Shown here: piece by piece, positions 7,740-15,053 of the stretch
Position numbering within the stretch: position 1 is the stretch's first letter
How the letters are laid out: each line of letters starts with the position of its first letter
NCBI GenBank assembly: GCA_049515135.1
Contig: JBEKUJ010000004.1
Span: 62,001 to 126,000, forward strand
DNA length: 64,000 bases
From: Fen-1364 sp049515135
GTDB taxonomy: Bacteria > Spirochaetota > Spirochaetia > SZUA-6 > Fen-1364
Direction: 5' to 3'
Position numbers and translations under genes: made by a program
The notes under the pieces: model-generated
The model's database searches: none
What the model saw: only the letters and a program-made list of their open reading frames with translations
What the model was told of the DNA's origin: nothing

Positions 7740-8957
7740 CTATCGATTGGCCATCTGGGTGACAGCCTGCTTTTCCGTTTCCCGCGAGACCGTTCGGAAC
7801 GTCGTGGCAAAGAGCACGAGAAAGAGCAGCAGGAACGGCAGCGTGATGCTTGCAGCGTTCATCGTCAGGGCCATCCGTGTCATGCCGAACATGTACTGCA
7901 GCATCAAGAGCGGCGGTCGTACGATACGCGCTGCGAACCACACGTTGATGAGAGCCACCGCGCCGACTCCCAGGAGATAGCCCAGGAGCAGCGATGCAAG
8001 CGACTCGCCGAAGAAGAGGTTGCGGACCGTGCCCCGGGGGAATCCCAGCGCCCGAAGCGTCCCGATCTCATCCCGTCGGTCGAAGATGTTGGTGAGGATG
8101 ACGGATCGGATGCCGATGAGCAGGGCCAGGAAAATGATCATGGCCATGAAGCCGAACAGGAGCGTATTCGTGGTGCCAAGGGAAAGAAGGAAACGGACAA
8201 AGTCGTCATCCCGATATCCCTTGACGGAAAAGTCCTTCACCACGGCCTTGAGGTCCTTGACCATGGCTGGGATCTTGCTCTCTTCCTTCACGTACGCCTT
8301 GTAGAAAGGAAACGCGTCTCCCAGGTCCGTCATGGTGATGAAGTCCTGCGCCCGAATGGCGATCTCCTCGTCATACCACGGGGCCGAGGCGCGGCTGATG
8401 CCGGTGATGATGAAGTCCATGGCGTTTCGCTGTCCGAAGGCGGTAGGGATGAAGGCTGTGATGCTATTGCCCACCGTGAGGTGGTACTTCTCCGCGAGCA
8501 CGGTCGTGACAAGTACGCCGTACTCGTCATCCGGACCGGGCAGCCCACCCGCCACCAGCTCCGTGTGCGACGCGAACTGCTGGTCCTTTCGGAAATCCGT
8601 TGCGGCGAACATCACGTAGGCTCGTGAAGTCCCCGCCTGGATCTCCGTGGCGCCCACGTACCACGGGACAACAACGGCGGTATTGGGGTTGTTCTCGAGA
8701 TAGCCGCGCACCGCTGACGCCTGCTTCTGGTAGCTGGCCAGCTGTTCTTCCTTGAACTCGAACACCTCGGGCCGGGAGACCCACAGGTGGCCAGTCCACT
8801 TTGCAATCGTGTCCGAGCGGACGTGCTCTGTGGTGTATGCCCCGAGGGCAAACGTGAACACGAGGACCACGGCGCTGAGGAAACCGGCCACCACCACGAA
8901 AAGCGCCCGCAGGGGCCTTCGGAGAATGTTGCTCACCATGTATCGAAGAAGCTCCAT
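7740..8957 (-). CDS. ABC transporter permease, FtsX/LolCE type (2)
   Basis: The 405-aa protein has one membrane helix near the N-terminus (LFVVVAGFLSAVVLVFTF), a large periplasmic domain of about 220 residues, then three helices in the C-terminal FtsX domain. That domain includes the signature DEIGTLRALGFPRGTVRNLFFGES, where the loop contacts the ATPase. This is the MacB/LolCE layout, which extracts substrates from the inner membrane by mechanotransmission and does not carry them through a pore. It is 4 nt from the first permease. The two permeases likely form a heterodimer with the ATPase encoded at 10224-10901. Confidence 0.85.
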   Translation of the reverse strand: MELLRYMVSNILRRPLRALFVVVAGFLSAVVLVFTFALGAYTTEHVRSDTIAKWTGHLWVSRPEVFEFKEEQLASYQKQASAVRGYLENNPNTAVVVPWYVGATEIQAGTSRAYVMFAATDFRKDQQFASHTELVAGGLPGPDDEYGVLVTTVLAEKYHLTVGNSITAFIPTAFGQRNAMDFIITGISRASAPWYDEEIAIRAQDFITMTDLGDAFPFYKAYVKEESKIPAMVKDLKAVVKDFSVKGYRDDDFVRFLLSLGTTNTLLFGFMAMIIFLALLIGIRSVILTNIFDRRDEIGTLRALGFPRGTVRNLFFGESLASLLLGYLLGVGAVALINVWFAARIVRPPLLMLQYMFGMTRMALTMNAASITLPFLLLFLVLFATTFRTVSRETEKQAVTQMANR

Positions 8958-8961
8958 GTCG

Positions 8962-10227
8962 CTACCTCCTCTCCAGGGTCTTCAGGATGGAAAGCCGCGA
9001 GCCTTGCGCGGCCGGGAGGAGCGGAGCCAGGACGGCAACGGCCAGGAAGATTGCCGAAACCGTCACAATCTTGTCCGCGTGGAAGCCAGGGGAAAAGCCG
9101 TTTCCTATGACCCAGGCAAAAAATGTCGTCTTATTATGAATGCCGGCGATATGGAAACCGCCAATGACCGCCGAGCCCAGGAGGAAACCGATGAGAGCGC
9201 CCGCCGCGATGATGAGAAACCCTTCGAGGGCGAACTGGAACGCGATATCCGCGCGGCTGAAGCCGAGCGCGCGCATGGTGCCGATCTCGCTGTAGCGTTC
9301 AATGATGGAGAACGTCGTGAGCTTGATCACCAGGAGAATGCAGATTGCGATAAGGATGCCTTCGATGGCCCGCATGGCCACGTCGAACCCGAGCACGATC
9401 TCCGCGAAGATCGGCGCATATTCCCGCCAGGAGACGACCTTCAGCCGGGGATTGTGCTCCTGCAGGTAGGCGTCGATCCGAGGCAGCACCTTGTTCGCCA
9501 TGCGCGCGTCGCGAAGGAACCCGACAACCTCGGAGGCCAGGGGCTTTTCATACCCGACCAGGGAGCGGAACCCGTCCAAGTCGAAGAACATGTTGCCCAC
9601 TCCCATGGTGTCCTTGGGCATGCTGTGGTAGTCGATTCCGCCCGCCACCGTCACGAAGCGGTCCACGAACTCTCCCTCGCGGTTCGGGAGAAGGAACACG
9701 TAGCGTTTTCCGATCTCCACGATCTTGTTCTTGTCATACTCGGCCCAGGAGGCCGCACAGGTCTGCGCCTCACCGCGCCTCACCGGAATGCCTTTTGCAT
9801 AGTAAAGGTCGGTGAGCTCCTTGTTGTAGGCGCCCATGTCCATGGCAACGCCCCGGAAGCCTTTCTCCGCATCGTCTTTCCCGTAGAGGAGTCCGGTGAA
9901 AACGATCCGCTCCTGCGATCCGCTCACTTCGGGCATTCCCGCGAGGAATTGCTTGACGGAGGCAATTTCTTCGGGCTGCAGCATTTCCTCCGGCTCGTAG
10001 TAATAGAAGCCGAAGGTGTTCTTTGTCTCGATGCCCTTGGCGAGGATCCGAAAATGCCCGGCGAACGATCGGCCGAACATGTCGGACTGCTTGATGGAAA
10101 CGTCCTCCAGCATGTTCTCGGAGACGAAGGTCAGGAATGACCCGAACAGGGCGATCAGCAGGATGATGCGCGTCCGCCACCCGTGGCGCGCGAGGTTCCG
10201 GAGGCACAGTTGGATGCGCTCTTTCAT
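8962..10227 (-). CDS. ABC transporter permease, FtsX/LolCE type (1)
   Basis: The 421-aa product shows the same topology as its downstream partner: an N-terminal helix (RIILLIALFGSFLTF), an extended periplasmic domain, and a C-terminal FtsX domain with YSEIGTMRALGFSRADIAFQF followed by two helices. It overlaps the ATPase gene by 4 nt. The pair of different permeases with one ATPase resembles LolCDE. The periplasmic domains differ in sequence, so they probably have separate tasks (carrier docking and substrate entry). Whether the substrate is lipoprotein, another lipid or a peptide cannot be told. Confidence 0.85.
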   Translation of the reverse strand: MKERIQLCLRNLARHGWRTRIILLIALFGSFLTFVSENMLEDVSIKQSDMFGRSFAGHFRILAKGIETKNTFGFYYYEPEEMLQPEEIASVKQFLAGMPEVSGSQERIVFTGLLYGKDDAEKGFRGVAMDMGAYNKELTDLYYAKGIPVRRGEAQTCAASWAEYDKNKIVEIGKRYVFLLPNREGEFVDRFVTVAGGIDYHSMPKDTMGVGNMFFDLDGFRSLVGYEKPLASEVVGFLRDARMANKVLPRIDAYLQEHNPRLKVVSWREYAPIFAEIVLGFDVAMRAIEGILIAICILLVIKLTTFSIIERYSEIGTMRALGFSRADIAFQFALEGFLIIAAGALIGFLLGSAVIGGFHIAGIHNKTTFFAWVIGNGFSPGFHADKIVTVSAIFLAVAVLAPLLPAAQGSRLSILKTLERR

Positions 10228-10901
10228 GCGGCCTGGACCTCGCCGTCGTGCAGTCTGATGACGCGCGCGGCCCTCTCCATGATGCCAGGGTCATGCGAGG
10301 AAAAGATGAACGTGGTTCCCCGTTCCCTGTTGATCCGCTCCATGAGGTCCAGCACCTCGTTTCCCGTCACGGAGTCCAGGTTGGCCGTGGGCTCATCCGC
10401 CAGGACAATCAGGGGGTGCGTGACCAGAGCCCGCGCAATGGCAACCCTCTGGCGCTGGCCGCCGGAAAGCTCGAAAGGCTTGTGCCGGATGTGCTCCTCC
10501 AGCCCCACGGCCCGGACCAGCTCCATCACCCTCTCGTGCTTCTCCTCGCGTGAGATTTCGCCATGGAGAATGAGGGGAAGATGGATGTTTTCGAACACGT
10601 CCAGGACGGGAAGGAGATTGAAGGATTGAAAGATGAATCCCAGGGTCCTGCTGCGATAACGCGTGCGTGACTTCTCGGAAAGGGTCTGGATATCTTCTCC
10701 GGCAATCCGAACGCTTCCGCCAGTGGGAGTGTCGATCAGTCCGATCATGTTGAGGAGCGTCGTTTTTCCGCTCCCCGACGGTCCCGCCACGCAGGCAAAC
10801 GACCCGCTTTTGATGTCCAGGTCGATTCCCTTGAGTGCCCTGACCACGGTCTTTCCGAGGTGGTAATCCTTGCGAAGGCCCTTGATTGTTATGCCGTTCA
10901 T
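10224..10901 (-). CDS. ABC transporter ATP-binding protein (LolD/MacB family)
   Basis: First gene of the operon, 225 aa. Walker A is GPSGSGKTT, the signature is LSGGQRQRVAIARAL, Walker B is LIVLADEPTANLD and the switch histidine lies in FSSHDPG. The RYRSRTLGFIFQSFNLLP segment is the Q-loop region typical of LolD/FtsE-type ATPases. A strong AAGGGGAGAG precedes the ATG. An AT-rich region with a GATAAT box (10933-10938, minus strand) lies about 35 bp upstream and may be the operon's -10 element, but no good -35 accompanies it. It energises the two FtsX-type permeases that follow. Confidence 0.92.
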   Translation of the reverse strand: MNGITIKGLRKDYHLGKTVVRALKGIDLDIKSGSFACVAGPSGSGKTTLLNMIGLIDTPTGGSVRIAGEDIQTLSEKSRTRYRSRTLGFIFQSFNLLPVLDVFENIHLPLILHGEISREEKHERVMELVRAVGLEEHIRHKPFELSGGQRQRVAIARALVTHPLIVLADEPTANLDSVTGNEVLDLMERINRERGTTFIFSSHDPGIMERAARVIRLHDGEVQAA

Positions 10902-10976
10902 GCCACTCTCCCCTTGAGCTTTCGTTGTGTTGATTATCTAACGCTGAAGTGGCTGAAAAATGTTACTGCAGGCGGA

Positions 10977-11324
10977 TCACGAGGAGCTGCGCTGCCGTGC
11001 TGCCAGCTCACGGACCAGCTCCACCAGCCCTGTCACGTCCCGCATCGTCGTTGCAGGGCTCATGAAAGCCAGGCGCAGATATCGCTTTCCGTTGAGCTCG
11101 GCGGTGGACAGGTAGTGGCTTCCGCGGGAGATCAAAGCGTTGCGAATGGAGAGCTGCAGGTCATCGCTGCCGACAATCCGGAAGCAGAGGATATTCGCCT
11201 GCGGCTCGACCGGGCACTCGAAACCAGGCTGGCCGGATACGTAGCGGTACGCCTGGGCCGCCAGGGCAAACTGCCGCTCAACGTAGTCGGCAAGGCCGCG
11301 CTCTCCCAGCGCCGCAAGGATCAA
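10977..11324 (-). pseudogene. C-terminal remnant of a PLP-dependent decarboxylase
   Basis: The frame encodes about 115 residues that match the extreme C-terminus of group II amino-acid decarboxylases (2,4-diaminobutyrate or glutamate decarboxylase type): GERGLADYVERQFALA, then FECPVEPQANILCFR and the final YLRLAFMSPATTMRDV. The catalytic part with the PLP lysine, roughly 350 residues, is missing. Upstream of about 11325 the frame turns into the antisense of an ArsR-type gene, so the break is sharp. There is no plausible start signal. It is a leftover of a deletion or rearrangement. Activity is not expected. Confidence 0.75.
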
Positions 11325-11333
11325 GGAAAAAAA

Positions 11334-11641
11334 ATGACGACCTCGTCTTCAAGGCGCTCGGGGACGCCCGGCGGCGTCAGATGCTGGACCTGCTGAAGGA
11401 CCAGGCCAGGACCACGGGGGAAATCTGCCAACGTTTCAGGACAATGGACCGTTGCACCGTGATGCAGCACCTCGGAGTGCTGGAAAAGGCCGACCTCATC
11501 ATCGTGAGGCGGGAAGGCCGCAGGCGGTGGAACTATTTCAATCCGCTCCCCATCAGGGAGCTGCACAACCGCTGGATCAGCCGCTATGCCGAAGGGGCCG
11601 TCGACCTGCTGGCCAGGATGAAGCGGGAGATCGAGAAATGA
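11334..11641 (+). pseudogene. ArsR-type transcriptional regulator with an apparent frameshift at its start
   Basis: The frame through 11381-11641 encodes a typical ArsR/SmtB winged helix: VFKALGDARRRQMLDLL at the start, TGEICQRF-x-TMDRCTVMQHLGVLEKADLI as helix-turn-helix, and RREGRRRWNYFNP as the wing. The good start signal is AAGGA followed by ATG at 11334, but that ATG is one base out of frame; no start codon lies in the coding frame for over 80 bp upstream. Loss of one base in codon 2 or 3 would explain this. Either the gene is broken or the sequence has a 1-base error beside an A8 run. The nearest in-frame ATG, at 11381, would remove the first helix. Cysteine-based metal sites are not evident. 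Confidence 0.6.
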
Positions 11642-11644
11642 GCG

Positions 11645-11992
11645 CTACGCGAACCACTGGCGCCCGGCGCTCATGCCCTCCACGCGGGCCTGCGCAATCT
11701 CTCTTCGAGCGTCGATCTCCATCTGGTACGCCGCGGCGGCGATCTGCCGCAGGGCGGGGGAAGAAGCAGCCGTGGAGGCAATCTGGAGGAGCATCTCGGC
11801 CCGCATGATCGTGGCCTGGGAGGAAAGGATGGAAAGGCCGGAGGTTGAAAGCCGGGCAGTGCTGCGTGGTTCGGTCTGGACAGGCTCAGGGGCTGCCGCA
11901 GGAGCGCGTGAACTACCCTCGGTACGGCGGACCGCCTGAAGCGATGCGCGCACCCCTGGAAGGAGAGCTTCTGTGCCGCTGAGAGGACTCAT
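11645..11992 (-). CDS. Uncharacterised protein (115 aa)
   Basis: The ATG at 11992 is preceded by GGGAGGAA at good spacing, which supports translation on this strand over the open frame opposite. The N-terminal half is low-complexity (Ser, Ala, Pro, Arg). The C-terminal half looks helical and amphipathic: SILSSQATIMRAEMLLQI, then ALRQIAAAAYQMEIDARR. No signal peptide or membrane segment is visible. No family recognised. The gene ends 3 nt from the convergent ArsR-type gene and next to the rearrangement scar, so it might be a remainder itself, although its start signal looks intact. Confidence 0.5.
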   Translation of the reverse strand: MSPLSGTEALLPGVRASLQAVRRTEGSSRAPAAAPEPVQTEPRSTARLSTSGLSILSSQATIMRAEMLLQIASTAASSPALRQIAAAAYQMEIDARREIAQARVEGMSAGRQWFA

Positions 11993-12089
11993 TGGATTCC
12001 TCCCTCCCCAACCTCCAGGTCTTCTCTCGTCTCAGTATACACCCTGCAGGAGCATCGAAGGCAATCCCTGAGGGCAGCCCCGTCCGCGC

Positions 12090-12341
12090 TCAGGGCGCGG
12101 CCCGCAGCGACCATTCCAGGGAATCGTTGTCCCGTCTGATGATGAAGAGGTTCCCGTCGGTTGTCCGCACTTTGAAGTAATTGGCAGAAGGAAGCGTGGG
12201 ATCTCTGCCGGCCTGGTACCAGCGATCAACGATCTGTTCGATGACAAAGCTGTGCCCCTGCCATGAAAACCCGCGCGGGTCTTCGTCCGCCTTGTAGCCG
12301 GAGTACGTCTGAACCTGCACCGGGTCAAATGGAGCCGTCAC
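12090..12341 (-). CDS. Small DUF6504-like protein (83 aa)
   Basis: Last gene of the 12.1-16.3 kb operon. The product is 83 aa from a GTG at 12341, with GGAG about 9 nt upstream; a longer frame to 12413 overlaps the preceding gene and its first 24 residues are the antisense of a Gly/Cys repeat. The core reads GFSWQGHSFVIEQIVDRWY and YFKVRTTDGNLFIIRRDN-x-LEWSL. This W-x-G-x-x-F-x-V-x-x-I-x-x-x-W pattern is typical of small beta proteins annotated DUF6504, often found beside DNA-repair polymerases. Here there is no such neighbour. It lies 44 nt after the membrane-protein gene. Function unknown. Confidence 0.6.
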   Translation of the reverse strand: MTAPFDPVQVQTYSGYKADEDPRGFSWQGHSFVIEQIVDRWYQAGRDPTLPSANYFKVRTTDGNLFIIRRDNDSLEWSLRAAP

Positions 12342-12385
12342 AGGCTTACTCCGCCAAGCAGGCTGTGTGAGCGCTGGAGGCGATC

Positions 12386-13177
12386 TCAGCCCCCGCAGCC
12401 GCCGCCTCCGCACCCCCCGCCGCCGCAGCCGCCGCCTCCGGTATCCGCCAAGCCCTCCGGGCTGTTTGCCCGCCGTATTCCGATGAGGATGACCCCTCCG
12501 AGGAGGCCCGCGGCAGCCACGCCGATGAAGATAAAGATGTTGCGGTCGCGGCGATACAAGGATTCCATCGAGGTAAGAGGGGCCACGGGGAAAGCCGCGC
12601 TCTTGAACCGAACGCTGAACCTTGTTTCACGCACGGCGACCTGGGCTGCGGTCACAACCCACCCGCGGTCGGAGGGCAGGATGAAATACGATGAGGGCTG
12701 CACTGAGCCCAGCGTCGGTTTCTCCGATCCTGGAACGATAAGCTCGTAGACGGCATTCTCGACGGGAACTCGAAAAACTCCTGCCCAATCTGCGTCGAAA
12801 AACACGAAGCCTTCGATGCTGCGCAGATAGTCGAGCAGGCGAAACTGCACGCGCACCTTCCGATCCCCCTGGCTGGTGGCCGGGAAAAGCCAGTCCAGCC
12901 GGGTCCCCTTTTGCGAGGCCACTCGTGATGCAAGGACGTCCCCTTTCTCGTCGGTGCAGCGCAGATCCGCCACCTGTCCGTCTCCGACATACTTGAACCC
13001 GTCGGACTTCGTGATGTTTCCGATGGAATAGGTGATCCAGAGTGTGACACGCACGTCAGGCGATCCCTCGATCAGCTCGAATGAGGCACGATAGGAGGAG
13101 AGGTGATAGCCGAGGTCTTGCGCCGGCACCCCCATGGCTGCCAGGAACAGGAAAAGAAGCACGATGAGACGTTTCAT
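12386..13177 (-). CDS. Exported membrane-anchored protein with a C-terminal (Gly4-Cys)3 tail
   Basis: The 263-aa product has a signal peptide (ending near GVPAQ), an extracytoplasmic domain of about 190 residues that recalls the beta-sandwich of DUF2207-type proteins (RVTLWITYSIGN, VRVQFRLLDYL, VFFDADWAGVF), and one membrane helix (IFIFIGVAAAGLLGGVILIGI). After a short cytoplasmic stretch it ends with GGGGCGGGGCGGGGCGG. The tail would lie on the cytoplasmic side if the helix spans once, where the neighbouring radical SAM enzyme could reach it. The gene overlaps the nucleotidyltransferase gene by 4 nt (ATGA); the longer frame to 13387 is rejected. Gly/Cys tails also occur in other uncharacterised membrane proteins, so modification is a hypothesis. 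Confidence 0.7.
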   Translation of the reverse strand: MKRLIVLLFLFLAAMGVPAQDLGYHLSSYRASFELIEGSPDVRVTLWITYSIGNITKSDGFKYVGDGQVADLRCTDEKGDVLASRVASQKGTRLDWLFPATSQGDRKVRVQFRLLDYLRSIEGFVFFDADWAGVFRVPVENAVYELIVPGSEKPTLGSVQPSSYFILPSDRGWVVTAAQVAVRETRFSVRFKSAAFPVAPLTSMESLYRRDRNIFIFIGVAAAGLLGGVILIGIRRANSPEGLADTGGGGCGGGGCGGGGCGG

Positions 13178-13938
13178 GGCTTTGCCGCCTCCGTCTGCTC
13201 GTCCACGACCCGGATGGCGTCCATGGTCCGGGTGAAAAGCTCGATGAGCTCGTCTCCCGACGCCTTGCGGCGACCGGACTTCAGCTCGAGCACCGCATTC
13301 ACGAATTGAGCGGAGATGCCGAGCTCGCGCACCGCAGCGTCCATGATCGCCCCCCGCGCGGGGGACACGTTCACGTGGCGCAGCCACAGGAGCGCCCTGG
13401 CCAGATACGCGATGGAAGTAAAGCGCTCCAGGAGCACCCGCTTCATCTCGACGGGCCGGTCGCAGGTGCGCCAGAACTGCTGCTTGATCCGCATCCGCAT
13501 GCGCTTGATCTCGTGCGCCAGTTGCCAGTGCATCTCGCGCGGTTCCAGCACGATCTGCGACAGGAGGTCCTCGCCCCAGAGGACAACATGGGCCTCCTTC
13601 ATCGAAAGCATGTCGATGGGGAAGTACCGATACGAGCTCTGCAGATTTCGCCGGGAGAGAAATCGCGGCGCGAACTGACGCCGTGAAAGCCAGCGGCGCG
13701 ACAGGTCCGCCACCCGACGCAGATCCGCGATGTTGAGCTCGGAATAGACCACGAGAAGGTTGATGTCGGAGCTTGCTTCCACATAGTCTCCCGTCACGCA
13801 GCTTCCGAACGCGATGATCGAAATGAGGTCCTTGCCGTAGAAATCGACCACCTGCTCGAGGAACCGGCGCAGGTCCTCATGCACCGCCGTACCGATTCGC
13901 AATTGCTCGAGATTGGAAAGCCCTGAAACTTCAGTCAT
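13174..13938 (-). CDS. Nucleotidyltransferase-fold protein
   Basis: The 254-aa product has a Pol-beta-type nucleotidyltransferase core at residues 35-112: FGSCVTGDYVEASSDINLLV, where Gly45-Ser46 is the GS motif and Asp58 the first metal ligand. The usual second Asp is Asn60 (DIN in place of DID/DVD). A third acidic position is likely Asp109 in FPIDML. The C-terminal half is helical with several Arg/Lys-rich segments. The family includes minimal NTases (MNT), aminoglycoside nucleotidyltransferases and CD-NTases; length and helical C-terminus are closest to stand-alone antibiotic NTase-like proteins. It lies 3 nt after the radical SAM gene and overlaps the membrane-protein gene. The Asn raises doubt about catalysis. 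Confidence 0.7.
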   Translation of the reverse strand: MTEVSGLSNLEQLRIGTAVHEDLRRFLEQVVDFYGKDLISIIAFGSCVTGDYVEASSDINLLVVYSELNIADLRRVADLSRRWLSRRQFAPRFLSRRNLQSSYRYFPIDMLSMKEAHVVLWGEDLLSQIVLEPREMHWQLAHEIKRMRMRIKQQFWRTCDRPVEMKRVLLERFTSIAYLARALLWLRHVNVSPARGAIMDAAVRELGISAQFVNAVLELKSGRRKASGDELIELFTRTMDAIRVVDEQTEAAKP

Positions 13939-13941
13939 AAT

Positions 13942-15036
13942 TCAGTCCCTCCTGAAAACTCTATTGGAACGCGCGGCCTCGCCGCGCTCACGTGCCTCGC
14001 GCGCCAGGGAGCACTGCGGATCAGCGCGAAAGGGGTCGCCCCCGCGGGCATAGGCCAGGCAGCGAAGCCCGCCGCCGCAGGATGCGCGCCACGCGCAATC
14101 CTCGCAGCCCGCGGCCACTCTCCCCTCTGCCCGAAGGGTTCGAAGAAAAGGCGCTTCCCGATATACTTCCTCCAGCGAATCTCTGCCAAAGAAGCCCACG
14201 GTGACCGGCATTCTGCGGCAGGGGAGGATGCGTCCATCCGGCATGAGGGAGAGAAGGCCGCGGCCCGCGTTGCATCTGTAGGGGATAACGTTCTTGACGC
14301 CGCGGCTGATCAAGGTCCGAAACTGAAGCGCGCGGTGCATGCGAACGCGCGTCGGGCAACGCTGGCGGTTGCGCAATTCCTCGGCGCTTCGGAACATCGT
14401 CTCGAAAAACCGATCAACCTCCTGGGCGGTGAGCAGGTTCTCGGTCATTTCCGCGCCGCGGCCAAGGGGGAGAAGCCTGTCGGACCAGACGACGTTCGCT
14501 CCCTCCTCACAGGCCATGCGGACCACGTCCGGAAAGTCATGCCAGTTCACGCGCGAGACGGTGAAAGACATCATCGTGGGGATTCCATGCCGACGCAGCG
14601 TTCCGAGCGCCCGCCGGCAGGCATTAAAGGTGCCGGGGCCGCGCAGCGCATCGTGCGTTTCAGGCCCGCCGTCCACCGAGATCTGCACGAACCTGCATCC
14701 GGTCCGCCGAAGAAGACGGGCACAGGGCCCATCGATCATGGTCCCGTTGGAAAGGATCGCGTAGGAAACCGTTTCGTGATGGCGTCGGACTTCGCGCAGC
14801 AGCTCGGGAAGATCGTCTCGAAGGAACGGCTCGCCGCCGGTGAAGTTGATGTGTCCCGTGATGCCATTTGCATCGAGAAATCGAATGTACTGGCGAAGAA
14901 AGGCGACAAGCTGTTCGAGGGGAAGCTCGGGTTTGGGCTGGCCAGCCTCGTCATAACAGTGACGGCAGCTCAGGTTGCAGGAATCGGTTAGATGCCACTG
15001 CAGCAGGAATCTTCGAGGAAGGGCATCTTCCGCCAT
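13942..15036 (-). CDS. Radical SAM/SPASM domain protein, probable peptide or protein maturase
   Basis: Starting at ATG 15036 (AGGGGG upstream) the product has 364 aa. The radical SAM motif is C20-NLS-C24-RH-C27, preceded by QWHLTDS. The C-terminal SPASM region has further cysteines: CNAGRG, ILPC, then CEDCAWRASCGGGLRC and a last Cys near residue 345. This is enough for two auxiliary 4Fe-4S clusters. Such enzymes modify ribosomally made peptides or proteins (thioether bonds, epimerisation, oxidation at Cys, Ser or Gly). Context fits: two genes downstream is a protein ending in (Gly4-Cys)3. The frame to 15405 is a spurious extension through the cyclase gene. The target remains unproven. Confidence 0.78.
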   Translation of the reverse strand: MAEDALPRRFLLQWHLTDSCNLSCRHCYDEAGQPKPELPLEQLVAFLRQYIRFLDANGITGHINFTGGEPFLRDDLPELLREVRRHHETVSYAILSNGTMIDGPCARLLRRTGCRFVQISVDGGPETHDALRGPGTFNACRRALGTLRRHGIPTMMSFTVSRVNWHDFPDVVRMACEEGANVVWSDRLLPLGRGAEMTENLLTAQEVDRFFETMFRSAEELRNRQRCPTRVRMHRALQFRTLISRGVKNVIPYRCNAGRGLLSLMPDGRILPCRRMPVTVGFFGRDSLEEVYREAPFLRTLRAEGRVAAGCEDCAWRASCGGGLRCLAYARGGDPFRADPQCSLAREARERGEAARSNRVFRRD

Positions 15037-15053
15037 CCTGCGCCCCCTTGCCG

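Noticed and set aside
8752..10140. 462-codon plus-strand frame
   Set aside because: It mirrors the two FtsX-type permease genes, which have complete motifs and start signals on the minus strand.
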